A stretch of DNA of 64,000 nt from Rhizobium mesoamericanum STM3625 (GTDB lineage Bacteria; Pseudomonadota; Alphaproteobacteria; Rhizobiales; Rhizobiaceae): contig NZ_HF536772.1 of assembly GCF_000312665.1 (NCBI RefSeq), positions 3,333,166-3,397,165 of the forward strand, given 5' to 3'. The position numbers and the translations under genes are program-made. The notes under the pieces are model-generated. The model did not search any database. It was given only the letters and a program-made list of their open reading frames with translations, and was not told the origin of the DNA. This document shows positions 1 through 8,636 of this stretch, one piece after another (position 1 is the stretch's first letter; every line of letters begins with the position of its first letter).

Positions 1-2797
1 CCGGATCGCAGATCTGGATCGCCCTGCCTATGTCAAGAACAGCGAGCTTCGTTACATCGCAGTCAACGAGGCCTATGCCTCCTTCTTTGGAAAGGAAATC
101 TCTGATTTCATCGGCCACCTGAGCCGTGACCTGATCGACGCGCCGGAAGAGGAAACCCGCGAAGACAAGGAGCGGCGTGCGCTCGTTTTTGCAAGTGAGG
201 AAAACGCCATTTTCTTCGATTCTCGTGGTGCCGAGCACGCCAGGGTTCGCATCGAAAGCTTCGCGCCATCGGAAGACCGTGTCTACGTACTCGGCATTTT
301 CGAGAGGCGACCACCTCGCCGGGATGACGATAGGCCGCCGGCGCCGGATTTGGCCCGCAGCCAGGCCCTGACCGAGGATCTTCATATCATCCTTCGCGCA
401 CTTCCCGTCGGCGTCATGATCCTCGACGACAAGCGCAACGTTCTCTACGCCAACGACGCGTTTTACGATCTCTGGGATCTCCCGCGCGACAATCGCTTCG
501 ACGGCTGGGCCTTCATCGACGTAATCCGCCACAATCACAAGCTTGGACGCTACGGCGCCAAAGTGTCCCCCGAGCAGATTCTTGCTCGGCGGGAGGCACA
601 TTTCCAGGCGGCGGACACGGGGCCGCGGCCGGTGGAGCTCGGTTGGGTTGGCGGCAAGCGCGTGCTGTTCGATGGCAGAAGCCTCTCCAATGGCCGGGTT
701 CTACTTTCCTATGCGGATGTGACCGCAGTTCGCGAGCGCGAAAAGGAAGTCCACGAAACGCGGGCGGCGCTCGAGCATATGGGCGATCTGATGCATGATG
801 CGACACGCGCCATGTCCCAGGGTCTTTTGATCGTGCAGGACGGGATCATCCTGCTCGCGAGCGATCCGCTCAGCGATATCCTGGCGATACCGCCCGAGTA
901 CCTGGCTGTCGGTCGGGGATGGATCGACCTCTTCCGGTTCTGCGCCGAACGGGGGGATTTTCACGGGCAGGAGGACGAAATCCTCACGACTTGGCGAGGC
1001 AACATCGCGGCCAAGAAGCCGATCTCGGCTCCATTTCATGTCGGCGGAGAACGTTGGGTCAACCTCGACGCTACCATCAGTGAGCGGCAACATTGGATTG
1101 CGTTGTTTACCGATGTCACCGAAGCAAAGGAGCGAGAGACCGCGCTCGAGCGGCTCCTGTCGCGGGCGGAGGCGGCCGATCGCGTCAAATCGGAGTTCCT
1201 GGCGAACATGAGCCATGAGATCCGGACACCAATGAACGGTGTCCTCGGCATGGCTGAGTTGCTCGCGAAGACCGATCTCGATACCCGTCAGAAGACGTTC
1301 ATCGACATCATCGTCAAGTCAGGCAATGCGCTGGTGACGATCATCAACGACATTCTCGATTTCTCAAAGATCGATGCCGGAAAGATGAGGCTCCGGCCCA
1401 CGACGTTTAATCTGCTCGAAGCGATCGAGGATGTTGCGACCCTCCTGTCTTCAACCGCGTCCGAAAAGAACATCGAGCTTTTGGTGCGCACGGCGCCCGA
1501 TTTGCCGTCGGCTGTGATCGGCGACGCGGGGCGCTTCCGACAGATCATCACCAATCTCGTCGGCAATGCCGTAAAGTTCACGGAGCGCGGTCACGTCCTC
1601 TTGGACGTTGGCTTCGCGCCGGGCGCACAAGACGAGATCATGGCGAGCATCCGGGTCGAGGATACTGGCATCGGCATTCCGGATGACAAGCTGGAGTCCA
1701 TTTTCGACAAGTTCTCGCAGATCGATTCATCCTCGACCCGCCGCCACGAGGGAACGGGCCTCGGCCTCGCCATCACGGCAGGGCTGGTGGACCTGTTTGG
1801 CGGCTATCTCGAGGTGGACAGCCGGCCGGGTGAGGGCTCGGTCTTTAGCGTGAATCTGCCTTTCGTCGTGGCAGCGGCGCAGCTGGCGCCAAAGCCGCTG
1901 CCGGTCAACGTTAAGGGTGCCCATGTTCTCGTCGTGGACGACAATGCGGTCAACCGACAGATTCTGACCGAGCAGTTGGCTCTTTGGGGCTTCGATGGCG
2001 CCGCTGCCGAAGACGGACCTGCGGCGTTTGCAGTTCTCGAGGCTGCGCACGAATTTGGCTTAGCGGTCGATGCAGTCGTGCTGGACTACCAGATACCCGG
2101 CATGAATGGCGCCGAAATCGCACGGAAACTGCGTGCCGACAGCCGCTTCGAGCGCCTCGCGATCATCTTTCTGACGTCGATGGACATGTCCGGAACCGAA
2201 AAAGAGTTCGCAGCCCTAAACGGCCAAGCCTATCTGATGAAGCCGGCGCGTGCCAACGTGCTGAGGAAAACCATCGCAGACGTCGTGCGTGCAAGCCGGA
2301 CGAAGCAGGTCTGCGCTGCTGCAATCATGCAGTCCAGCGCGGAAGCGATGCCATCGCCGCTGCCCAAAGCCGAGCCTTCAGCGACTGCGCCGACAGAGCT
2401 TGTTGACGTGCTGGTCGCGGAAGACAACGACGTCAACCAGATCGTCTTCACCCAGATCTTGCGCGGAAGCGGTCATAGCTTTCTCGTTGTCGGCAACGGC
2501 CAGGAGGCGGTGGACGCATGGCACCGCCATACCCCGCGCATCATAATGATGGATGTCTCGATGCCCGTGATGAACGGGCATGACGCAACGCGCGCGATAC
2601 GTGATCGGGAACGCGGGCAAGGCCATCGCGTGCCAATCATCGGAGTGACCGCGCATGCTCTGGAGGCCGACCGCGACCTTTGCCTGGAGGCGGGCATGGA
2701 TGATTACATGTCAAAGCCGATCAGCCCGGAGTTGCTCGAAGAGAAGCTGGAGCTGTGGTTGGGCAGGGGGCAACAGACAAGTCGCTCGGCAAGCTAG
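1..2797 (+). CDS. Hybrid sensor histidine kinase with two receiver domains (5' end outside window)
   Basis: The frame is open from base 2, so the gene begins before the window and at least 931 residues are visible. A PAS-like segment occupies the first ~110 codons, and a second PAS (about 380-720) and a third PAS-like stretch (about 810-1110) follow. The HisKA box SHEIRTP carries the phospho-acceptor His codon at 1214-1216. The HATPase domain follows with its N box near 1552-1580, then EDTGIGIP and GTGLGLAI. Two receiver domains come next, with phospho-Asp codons at 2084-2086 (VLDYQIPG) and 2552-2554 (MMDVSMP). I see no transmembrane helix in the visible part, so the signal may be cytoplasmic, although the missing N-terminus could change this. 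Phosphotransfer from His to the receivers is the known family mechanism; the signal and target are not evident. The TAG stop overlaps the stop of the convergent mnmD gene. Confidence 0.93.
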   Translation, partial: RIADLDRPAYVKNSELRYIAVNEAYASFFGKEISDFIGHLSRDLIDAPEEETREDKERRALVFASEENAIFFDSRGAEHARVRIESFAPSEDRVYVLGIFERRPPRRDDDRPPAPDLARSQALTEDLHIILRALPVGVMILDDKRNVLYANDAFYDLWDLPRDNRFDGWAFIDVIRHNHKLGRYGAKVSPEQILARREAHFQAADTGPRPVELGWVGGKRVLFDGRSLSNGRVLLSYADVTAVREREKEVHETRAALEHMGDLMHDATRAMSQGLLIVQDGIILLASDPLSDILAIPPEYLAVGRGWIDLFRFCAERGDFHGQEDEILTTWRGNIAAKKPISAPFHVGGERWVNLDATISERQHWIALFTDVTEAKERETALERLLSRAEAADRVKSEFLANMSHEIRTPMNGVLGMAELLAKTDLDTRQKTFIDIIVKSGNALVTIINDILDFSKIDAGKMRLRPTTFNLLEAIEDVATLLSSTASEKNIELLVRTAPDLPSAVIGDAGRFRQIITNLVGNAVKFTERGHVLLDVGFAPGAQDEIMASIRVEDTGIGIPDDKLESIFDKFSQIDSSSTRRHEGTGLGLAITAGLVDLFGGYLEVDSRPGEGSVFSVNLPFVVAAAQLAPKPLPVNVKGAHVLVVDDNAVNRQILTEQLALWGFDGAAAEDGPAAFAVLEAAHEFGLAVDAVVLDYQIPGMNGAEIARKLRADSRFERLAIIFLTSMDMSGTEKEFAALNGQAYLMKPARANVLRKTIADVVRASRTKQVCAAAIMQSSAEAMPSPLPKAEPSATAPTELVDVLVAEDNDVNQIVFTQILRGSGHSFLVVGNGQEAVDAWHRHTPRIIMMDVSMPVMNGHDATRAIRDRERGQGHRVPIIGVTAHALEADRDLCLEAGMDDYMSKPISPELLEEKLELWLGRGQQTSRSAS

Positions 2798-3510
2798 GAC
2801 TTGATGCCGCAGAGCATCTCGCGCTTGCCGGCAAAGCCGCTGCGACGCTCGACGACAAAGCCCGCCGCGAGCAGATTGCGCCGGACGAAACCGGCCGCGG
2901 CGTAAGTCGCAAAGGTCCCGTTCGATTTCGTCTTTTCGCAGACAAGGCGCATCAAATCCTCGGACCACATATCGGCGTTGCGCGACGGCGCGAAGCCGTC
3001 GAGAAACCAGGCATCGAAGCCCGCTTCAGCGGCTGCAACCCCGTCCAGCGCGCGACCACAGACGACGCTGAGGGTTGTCTGGCCATCAAGGCTCAAGGAC
3101 ACGGTTCCCTTGGGTGTTTCCGGCCATGCTTTAGCAAGTGCCTGCCGTTCCACATCGATTTCGGTCCAATGAGACAGCGCTCGGTCGATTTCCTCGCGTT
3201 GCATCGGATAGAGCTCGAACGACATGAAGTGCAATTTCTGCCCCGCGCGCCGATTGAGCTTCCACTGTCGCCAGGTTTCGGCAAAGTTCAGGCCGGTACC
3301 GAAGCCGAGTTCGCCGATCAGGAAGTCGCCCTGATCGAGCCAGCGTTGCGGCAGATCGTTGCCGGCAAGGAAGACATGCCCGCATTCAAGCCTACCGTCC
3401 GTCTGGCAATAAAAATGGTCGCCAAAGGCCGGTGAATAGGGCATATCGCCGTCGCGCCATTCAAGCGGCTGGTGCGCGCCAGGAGTTTTTTCAGGGTCCG
3501 TATCTGTCAT
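2794..3510 (-). CDS. mnmD: MnmD-type tRNA 5-aminomethyluridine-34 methyltransferase (MnmC N-domain homologue)
   Basis: This is a 238-residue stand-alone SAM-dependent methyltransferase of the DUF752/MnmC-N family. It contains GELGFGTGLNF, the SAM-binding glycine loop, and DAWFLDGFAP, the acidic DGF-A motif typical of the family. In enterobacteria the same domain is the N-terminal half of bifunctional MnmC and methylates nm5(s2)U34 to mnm5(s2)U34 in tRNA. Here it is a separate gene, divergent from an FAD oxidoreductase that resembles the other half of MnmC. The ATG at 3508-3510 is preferred; a TTG two codons upstream is possible but would overlap the divergent gene further. The stop codon shares the CTAG palindrome at 2794-2797 with the kinase gene. 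Confidence 0.85.
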   Translation of the reverse strand: MTDTDPEKTPGAHQPLEWRDGDMPYSPAFGDHFYCQTDGRLECGHVFLAGNDLPQRWLDQGDFLIGELGFGTGLNFAETWRQWKLNRRAGQKLHFMSFELYPMQREEIDRALSHWTEIDVERQALAKAWPETPKGTVSLSLDGQTTLSVVCGRALDGVAAAEAGFDAWFLDGFAPSRNADMWSEDLMRLVCEKTKSNGTFATYAAAGFVRRNLLAAGFVVERRSGFAGKREMLCGIKS

Positions 3511-4693
3511 GATCAAAGCCGATAGTCCGGCCTTGTCGTCCGGTCAATCATCGACTTCCCTTCTGATCGCCGGGGGCGGCATCATGGGACTGTGGGCGGC
3601 GGTTCACGCGGAGCGTCTTGGCATCGACGCATTACTCGTCGACGCCAATCGGCTTGGGCATGGCGCGAGCGGGGGGGTCCTCGGCGCACTCATGCCGCAT
3701 ATGCCCTACAAGTGGAACGCCAAGAAGCAATTCCAGTTCGATGCGCTGGTATCCCTGGAGGCCGAAATTGCAGCTTTGGAGCAGCAGACAGGCCTTTCCG
3801 CAGGCTATCGCCGCTCGGGGCGTCTCATTCCACTGCCGAAGCCGCACTTGCGCGAGATTGCGCTTGGTCACAACCGCGATGCCGAGGAACGCTGGATCGC
3901 GGGCGAGCGGCGGTTCCACTGGCATGTCATTGATAAGCCGCCTCAGGAAAATTGGCTTGATGCCGCAGCTGGCGAAAGTGGCTTCGTGCACGATACGCTT
4001 GCCGCAAGGGTTGCCCCCCGGTCGTTGACTGCTGTACTGGCCGCATCGCTGCGCAATGCCCGGCATGTGCGGCTTGGCGAACATGTTTCGGTCGACCATC
4101 TCGATCTTGAGCGCAAGGTTGCAAAAACGACAGCAGGTGACATTGCGTTCGGCCGGTGTGTCATTGCAGCCGGGTACCAATCCTTTCCATTGCTGGGGCG
4201 CTACACCGCTGGTCTCGTGAGGTCGCTCGGCCAGCCCGTCAAAGGGCAGGCAGCGTTGTTGAAAGTCGATATAGACCCGTCCATGCCGACGATCTTTCGC
4301 GATGGGTTCTATATTGTTGCCCATGAGGGTGGCCACGTCGCCGTCGGTAGTACCAGCGAGAATCGCTTCGACGAGCCGTTTTCGACCGACGGACAACTCG
4401 ACGCGCTCCTTGAGACGGCCGCACAACTGGTGCCTCAATTGGGGGGCGCACCCGTGCTTGAACGATGGGCCGGTCTACGGCCGAAGGCAATCGACCGTGA
4501 CCCGATGATTGGCATCCACCCCGACCATGACGGATTGATCGCACTGACCGGTGGCTTCAAGGTCAGTTTTGGTGTGGCCCACCGTCTTGCCGCCGCAGCG
4601 GTCGACCTGGCGGCCGGTCGAAAGCCGCGCTTTGCTCTGCCCGACAGCTTCCTCTTAGCCAATCACATTCGTGTGGCTTCACGCTTAACGTGA
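3509..4693 (+). CDS. FAD-dependent oxidoreductase, probable MnmC C-domain (MnmC1) counterpart
   Basis: This is a 394-residue D-amino-acid-oxidase-fold flavoprotein. The Rossmann motif GGGIMGLWAA lies at about residues 23-32, and GHGASGG, the typical second FAD contact, follows at about 50-56. ERWAGLRP and the C-terminal GGFKVSFGVAH are also characteristic of DAO-family oxidases. In MnmC the equivalent domain oxidatively removes the carboxymethyl group of cmnm5U34 to give nm5U34, the substrate of the methyltransferase half. Assignment to that reaction rests on sequence type plus its position next to mnmD, so it is inference; a generic glycine or sarcosine oxidase is the alternative. The ATG overlaps the start codon of the divergent mnmD by two bases. 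Confidence 0.72.
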   Translation: MIKADSPALSSGQSSTSLLIAGGGIMGLWAAVHAERLGIDALLVDANRLGHGASGGVLGALMPHMPYKWNAKKQFQFDALVSLEAEIAALEQQTGLSAGYRRSGRLIPLPKPHLREIALGHNRDAEERWIAGERRFHWHVIDKPPQENWLDAAAGESGFVHDTLAARVAPRSLTAVLAASLRNARHVRLGEHVSVDHLDLERKVAKTTAGDIAFGRCVIAAGYQSFPLLGRYTAGLVRSLGQPVKGQAALLKVDIDPSMPTIFRDGFYIVAHEGGHVAVGSTSENRFDEPFSTDGQLDALLETAAQLVPQLGGAPVLERWAGLRPKAIDRDPMIGIHPDHDGLIALTGGFKVSFGVAHRLAAAAVDLAAGRKPRFALPDSFLLANHIRVASRLT

Positions 4694-4800
4694 ATTAGCA
4701 TTTCCTGCCTTTCGTCAATCTGTCATGCAAATCACCTATCAGCTAGCGCAACCGCGGCGCCGACGGATGGCAGCGCGGTTTGTTCGACGGAGGAAATCGC

Positions 4801-5523
4801 ATGCGCTATGCCATTTGCTTTACCCCCGCTGCGAGCGACCCGCTCTCGCATGTGGCCGCAAATTGGTTAGGCCGGAACGTGTTTTCCGGGGAGATGGTCG
4901 AGCCGACCGCCATTCGTGGACTGAGCATCCACGAAATTGCCTTCCACACGGCCATGCCGCGCCGCTACGGCTTTCACGGTGTTCTGAAGGCGCCCTTCCG
5001 CCTCGCCGCAGACATGTCGGAAGCGCAACTTTTGCGTGATCTCATGCGCTTCTGCGGCACGCTTTCGCCGTTCCAGATCCGGAAACTGGAGGTCGCGAGG
5101 CTCGGCGGCTTCTATAGCCTCGCTCCGTCTTTGCCCTGCGAGCATCTTCACCATCTCGCCTCTTCGGTGGTCCAAGAGTTCGATCGATTTCGTGCGCCGC
5201 TGAGCGAGGCAGAAATCGAGCGTACAGATCCCGGCGCTCTGTCGGCCACGCAGTTCACCAACCTACACCGCTGGGGAAACCCCTATGTGATGGACGAATT
5301 TCGTTTCCACATGCCGCTGACCGGCCCTGTCAATCAGTGCGACATGCCCAGGGTGGAGCAGGCGCTTCGCAATGTCTTTGAGCCAGTGCTTGCTGATCCC
5401 ATCAAGGTCGCGAACGTTGCGCTGATGATCGAAGAGGGGAACGGCGGGCCATTTCGCGTGCATTCGTTGCATCCGATCGGCAAGGTCAGTGCCAGGCGCG
5501 ATCGTGTTCCTGTATTCGCCTGA
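4801..5523 (+). CDS. DUF1045 family protein (phosphonate-operon-type 2H phosphoesterase-like)
   Basis: This 240-residue protein matches the DUF1045 family, also described as a putative phosphonate metabolism protein and related to 2H phosphoesterases. Two His-containing strands fit the 2H pattern: YGFHGVLKAPF near residue 60 and FRFHMPLTG near residue 169. The start is the ATG at 4801, preceded by the strong Shine-Dalgarno sequence GGAGG; an upstream TTG at 4780 lacks such support. Family members usually sit with phn (C-P lyase) genes, but here the gene is 99 bases upstream of puuE and probably heads the purine-catabolic operon. Its substrate is unknown; a cyclic or phosphorylated nucleotide would fit the context, but that is speculation. 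Confidence 0.8.
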   Translation: MRYAICFTPAASDPLSHVAANWLGRNVFSGEMVEPTAIRGLSIHEIAFHTAMPRRYGFHGVLKAPFRLAADMSEAQLLRDLMRFCGTLSPFQIRKLEVARLGGFYSLAPSLPCEHLHHLASSVVQEFDRFRAPLSEAEIERTDPGALSATQFTNLHRWGNPYVMDEFRFHMPLTGPVNQCDMPRVEQALRNVFEPVLADPIKVANVALMIEEGNGGPFRVHSLHPIGKVSARRDRVPVFA

Positions 5524-5622
5524 GGCTTTTTGCCGTAAAGGCGGAACTCTGTTGCGTACTTTCCGTCTCGACATTCCCTCTCTGGATGCTACCGTTTCGC
5601 CGACTTTCAGGAAGGTGATTTC

Positions 5623-6546
5623 ATGGTATCTGAGACTTATCCGCGCAATCTGATCGGTTATGGACGCAATACGCCAGATCCGAAGTGGCCGGGCGATGCC
5701 CGCGTGGCAGTTCAGTTTGTCATCAATTACGAGGAAGGCGGCGAAAGCTGTATCCTCGATGGCGATCTGGCCTCCGAGAACCTGCTATCGGAAATCGTTG
5801 GTGCCGCGCCTTGGCCAGGCCAGCGCAATCTCAACATGGAATCGATCTATGAGTATGGCTCGCGGGCCGGTTTCTGGCGCCTTTGGCGGATGTTCACGGA
5901 GCTTAAGGTTCAGGCGACTGTCTATGGCGTGACACTTGCCATGGCCCGCAACCCGGAGGCGGTGGCGGCCATGAAGGAGGCTGGATGGGAGATTGCCAGC
6001 CACGGCTACCGCTGGCTGGAATACAAGGATTTCCAGGAGGACGTCGAGCGCAAGCACATCCAGGAAGCCGTGCGCCTGCACACGGAACTGACCGGAGAGC
6101 GGCCCTACGGCCTGTATCAGGGCAAACCCTCCGACAACACGCTGCGCCTCGTCATGGAAGAAGGCGGTTTTCTTTACTCCTCGGACTCTTACGCCGACGA
6201 CCTGCCGTTCTGGGTGAAGGGCATCGACGACAAGCCCTTCCTGATCATCCCCTATACGCTCGAGACCAACGATATGCGTTTTGCCACCCCGCAGGGCTTC
6301 AACTCGGGCGATCAGTTCTTCACCTACCTCAAGGATGCCTTTGACACGCTCTACGAGGAAGGCGAGGCGGGCAGCCCGAAGATGATGTCTGTCGGCCTTC
6401 ATTGCCGCCTCGTCGGCCGTCCTGGTCGCGCGGCGGCGCTGAGACGCTTCATGGAATATGTGCTGAAGCACGACAAGGTGTGGATCCCAAGGCGTCTCGA
6501 GATCGCCCAGCATTGGCATACGCACCACAAGCCGGAGACAATCTGA
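5623..6546 (+). CDS. puuE: Allantoinase PuuE (polysaccharide-deacetylase fold)
   Basis: This 307-residue NodB-like protein without a signal peptide is the length expected for PuuE. It starts with the characteristic NLIGYGRNTP and carries NYEEGGE and SHGYRWLEY, segments conserved in cofactor-independent allantoinases. PuuE hydrolyses allantoin to allantoate in the cytoplasm. The start follows AGGAAGGTGAT. The TGA stop overlaps the ATG of uraD by one base, so the two are translationally coupled. Its neighbours uraD, allA and uraH all act on adjacent steps, which supports this specificity over chitin-oligosaccharide or peptidoglycan deacetylase. Confidence 0.94.
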   Translation: MVSETYPRNLIGYGRNTPDPKWPGDARVAVQFVINYEEGGESCILDGDLASENLLSEIVGAAPWPGQRNLNMESIYEYGSRAGFWRLWRMFTELKVQATVYGVTLAMARNPEAVAAMKEAGWEIASHGYRWLEYKDFQEDVERKHIQEAVRLHTELTGERPYGLYQGKPSDNTLRLVMEEGGFLYSSDSYADDLPFWVKGIDDKPFLIIPYTLETNDMRFATPQGFNSGDQFFTYLKDAFDTLYEEGEAGSPKMMSVGLHCRLVGRPGRAAALRRFMEYVLKHDKVWIPRRLEIAQHWHTHHKPETI

Positions 6547-7043
6547 TGCTTTCGCGTGACGAGTTCGTATCGCGCTACGGCGATGTTTTCGAACATTCGC
6601 CGTTCATTGCCGAGCGTGCCTATGACGATGGCTTCGTCGGCGACGAACTGAACGTGGACCGTGTGCACACTGCGCTCGTCGCAATCTTCCGGGCCGCGAG
6701 CCCGGAGGAGCGGCTCGGCGTATTGCGCGCCCATCCCGACCTTGCTGGACGTCTCGCAATGAAAGGCGAACTCACCGAAGACAGCAAGAAGGAGCAGGCA
6801 GGCGCCGGGCTCGACCGCCTGAGTGCGCAGGAGCACGCGCGTTTTACCGAACTCAACGGTGCCTATGTTGAGAAATTTGGCTTTCCTTTCATCATTGCGG
6901 TCAAGGGCTTGAACAAGGACGACATCCTGGCGGCCTTCGAAAAGCGCATCGACAACACGCGCGAGGAGGAATTCGAAACGGCCGCGGCTCAAGTCGAGCG
7001 CATCGCGTTCCTGCGGCTCGAGACGATGTTGCCTGGGCGTTGA
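6546..7043 (+). CDS. uraD: OHCU decarboxylase UraD
   Basis: This 165-residue protein has the usual length of 2-oxo-4-hydroxy-4-carboxy-5-ureidoimidazoline decarboxylase. The catalytic-His segment RAHPDLAGR lies at about residues 60-68, and FGFPFIIAVKG near residue 115 is the other family signature. The enzyme decarboxylates OHCU, the product of 5-hydroxyisourate hydrolysis, to S-allantoin. It overlaps puuE by one base and lies in one operon with uraH, which makes its substrate, and puuE, which uses its product. Confidence 0.94.
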   Translation: MLSRDEFVSRYGDVFEHSPFIAERAYDDGFVGDELNVDRVHTALVAIFRAASPEERLGVLRAHPDLAGRLAMKGELTEDSKKEQAGAGLDRLSAQEHARFTELNGAYVEKFGFPFIIAVKGLNKDDILAAFEKRIDNTREEEFETAAAQVERIAFLRLETMLPGR

Positions 7044-7098
7044 AACAAGCGTTCATGTGGTACTTTTTTCTTCTGCGCCCGTGACTTATAGTTGCGCG

Positions 7099-7389
7099 AT
7101 GAAGCCTTCAGACGTGCTGGAGAAAAATTGGTATATGGTCCGCGAAGCGACGAAGCGCCTCAATGCGGCGAACCCGCGTGTCTTCGGTTCTGTGGCGTGC
7201 GGTGGAGATCGGCCAGACAGCGATCCGGATATTCTGGTAGGTACGCTGCCGGGCACGATTCAATTCGATCTCGGCGGGTTGCTGGAGGAACTGAGGGAGA
7301 CGCTCGGTGTAAAGGTCGACCTGGTAACACCCGGCGGGTTGTCGGACAGGCTCTGCGAGCGCGTTCTTTCGGAAGCGATCGTGGTATGA
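7099..7389 (+). CDS. MNT-type minimal nucleotidyltransferase (antitoxin-like)
   Basis: This 96-residue protein carries the nucleotidyltransferase signature G30-S31 followed by D42 and D44 (DSDPD), the metal-binding pair of the pol-beta superfamily. The Arg usually found in the ARG part of the motif is Cys34. MNT proteins commonly pair with HepT-type partners, and in characterised pairs the MNT AMPylates HepT. The ATG at 7099 is chosen because the family begins close to it; an in-frame ATG at 7057 would add 14 unusual residues. The stop overlaps the start of the HepT-like gene (ATGA). The pair is inserted between uraD and allA in the same orientation, so it is probably co-transcribed with the purine genes. 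Confidence 0.8.
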   Translation: MKPSDVLEKNWYMVREATKRLNAANPRVFGSVACGGDRPDSDPDILVGTLPGTIQFDLGGLLEELRETLGVKVDLVTPGGLSDRLCERVLSEAIVV

Positions 7390-7748
7390 GCGTCGAACGG
7401 CTGGTGGATTACGTTGATCGCATGCAGCAGGCGGCCGAGCAGGCCCGTGCGCTAACCGACGGTATGACCGAAAGCGCCTTTCTGGCGGACCTTAAAACCC
7501 AACTGGCTGTGACGATGTCGCTGGTCCTTTTGGGTGAGGCGGCGGCTCGTATTGGCATGAGCAATCCAGATTTCCTTCGCGATCATCCCGAACTTCCTTG
7601 GTCAAAGATAAGCGAAATGCGGAATCTCATTGTGAACGACGACCACCGTGCGGATCTTTCGGCCATGTGGGGTACCGTCAGATACGATCTGGCGAACCTT
7701 ATTTCGCAGCTTCAGTCGATACGCCATTGGCGCATCCAAGGCGAATAG
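7386..7748 (+). CDS. HepT-like protein (DUF86) with degenerate RNase motif
   Basis: This 120-residue mostly helical protein belongs to the HepT/DUF86 family, the toxin partner of MNT. The family RNase motif is R-X4-H-X-Y. Here the corresponding segment is RNLIVNDD with R79 kept, His replaced by N84 and Tyr by D86. If the alignment is right the protein should lack RNase activity and could not be toxic in the usual way. It overlaps the MNT gene by 4 bases and ends 4 bases before allA. It is either a decayed toxin or a repurposed regulator; the sequence does not decide between them. Confidence 0.78.
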   Translation: MSVERLVDYVDRMQQAAEQARALTDGMTESAFLADLKTQLAVTMSLVLLGEAAARIGMSNPDFLRDHPELPWSKISEMRNLIVNDDHRADLSAMWGTVRYDLANLISQLQSIRHWRIQGE

Positions 7749-7752
7749 CAAC

Positions 7753-8250
7753 ATGTCTCAACTCGATATTCTTCCCCTGACCAAATCTGCCTTCGCGCCT
7801 TTCGGCGATGTCATCGAAGCCGATCCGGCAACGATGCGCTATATCAACAACGGCACGACCGAACGTTTCCATGCGCTCGCCGCCGCTGAAGCGGTGGGTG
7901 AGGGCGCGCGCGTCATTATCAACGTTTTTCGCGGCCAGCCCCGGGTCTTTCCCTATAAGATCGGCATGATGGAGCGGCATCCGTTTGGCAGCCAGAGCTT
8001 TTCGCCGATCTCCGGTCGCCCTTACCTCGTTGTCGTCGCGCAGGACGAGGGCGGTCTGCCCGGTCGCCCTCGGGTGTTTTTAGCGCGCTGCGATCAGGGC
8101 GTGAATTATCGCCGGAACGTCTGGCACCATCCGCTGATGGCGCTCAGTGCCGTCAGTGATTTCCTTGTTGTCGATCGCGACGGACCCGGCATCAATCTTG
8201 AAGAATACTTCTTCGAAACGCCCTACATCATCAGCGAGCCCAGCCTATGA
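7753..8250 (+). CDS. allA: Ureidoglycolate lyase AllA
   Basis: This 165-residue protein matches the AllA cupin-fold family (ureidoglycolate lyase, formerly called ureidoglycolate hydrolase). It contains the conserved segments [17 protein letters not shown] and WHHPLMAL. It splits ureidoglycolate to glyoxylate and urea, the last step of the ureide branch. The start lies only 4 bases after the HepT-like stop, and its own stop overlaps the uraH start (ATGA). No allantoate amidohydrolase or allantoicase lies beside it, so its substrate must come from an enzyme encoded elsewhere. Confidence 0.92.
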   Translation: MSQLDILPLTKSAFAPFGDVIEADPATMRYINNGTTERFHALAAAEAVGEGARVIINVFRGQPRVFPYKIGMMERHPFGSQSFSPISGRPYLVVVAQDEGGLPGRPRVFLARCDQGVNYRRNVWHHPLMALSAVSDFLVVDRDGPGINLEEYFFETPYIISEPSL

Positions 8251-8603
8251 CCGGACTGACCACCCATGTACTCGACACCGCGTCCGGCAAGCCGGCTGAG
8301 GGGCTGAGGATCGATCTCTTTTATGTTGAAGGAGACGTCCGTCGTCACCTGAAGACCGTCAGGACCAACTCCGACGGCCGTGTCGATGGCGGGCCGATCC
8401 TGATCGGCAATAGCTTCAAGGCGGGGACTTACGAACTGCTCTTTCACGCAGGCGACTATCTTCGCGCGGCCGGCATTGCCTTGCCGCAGCCGGCCTTTCT
8501 GGATCTCGTGCCCATCCGCTTCGGCATTGCCGACGTGACTGCGCATTACCACGTACCGCTGTTGATCTCGCCCTACGGCTACTCGACCTATCGGGGCAGC
8601 TAG
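8247..8603 (+). CDS. uraH: 5-Hydroxyisourate hydrolase (transthyretin-like)
   Basis: This 118-residue transthyretin-fold enzyme has the family marks: an N-terminal LTTHVLDT with the catalytic His, and the diagnostic C-terminal tetrapeptide YRGS. It hydrolyses the unstable 5-hydroxyisourate made by urate oxidation to OHCU. There is no N-terminal signal, so it is cytoplasmic. It is the last gene of the operon, overlapping allA by 4 bases. The enzyme upstream of it in the pathway, PuuD, is encoded about 15 kb away on the other strand. Confidence 0.95.
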   Translation: MTGLTTHVLDTASGKPAEGLRIDLFYVEGDVRRHLKTVRTNSDGRVDGGPILIGNSFKAGTYELLFHAGDYLRAAGIALPQPAFLDLVPIRFGIADVTAHYHVPLLISPYGYSTYRGS

Positions 8604-8636
8604 GTGGTTACCAGCTTCCTTCCATTCGCTCGCTGA

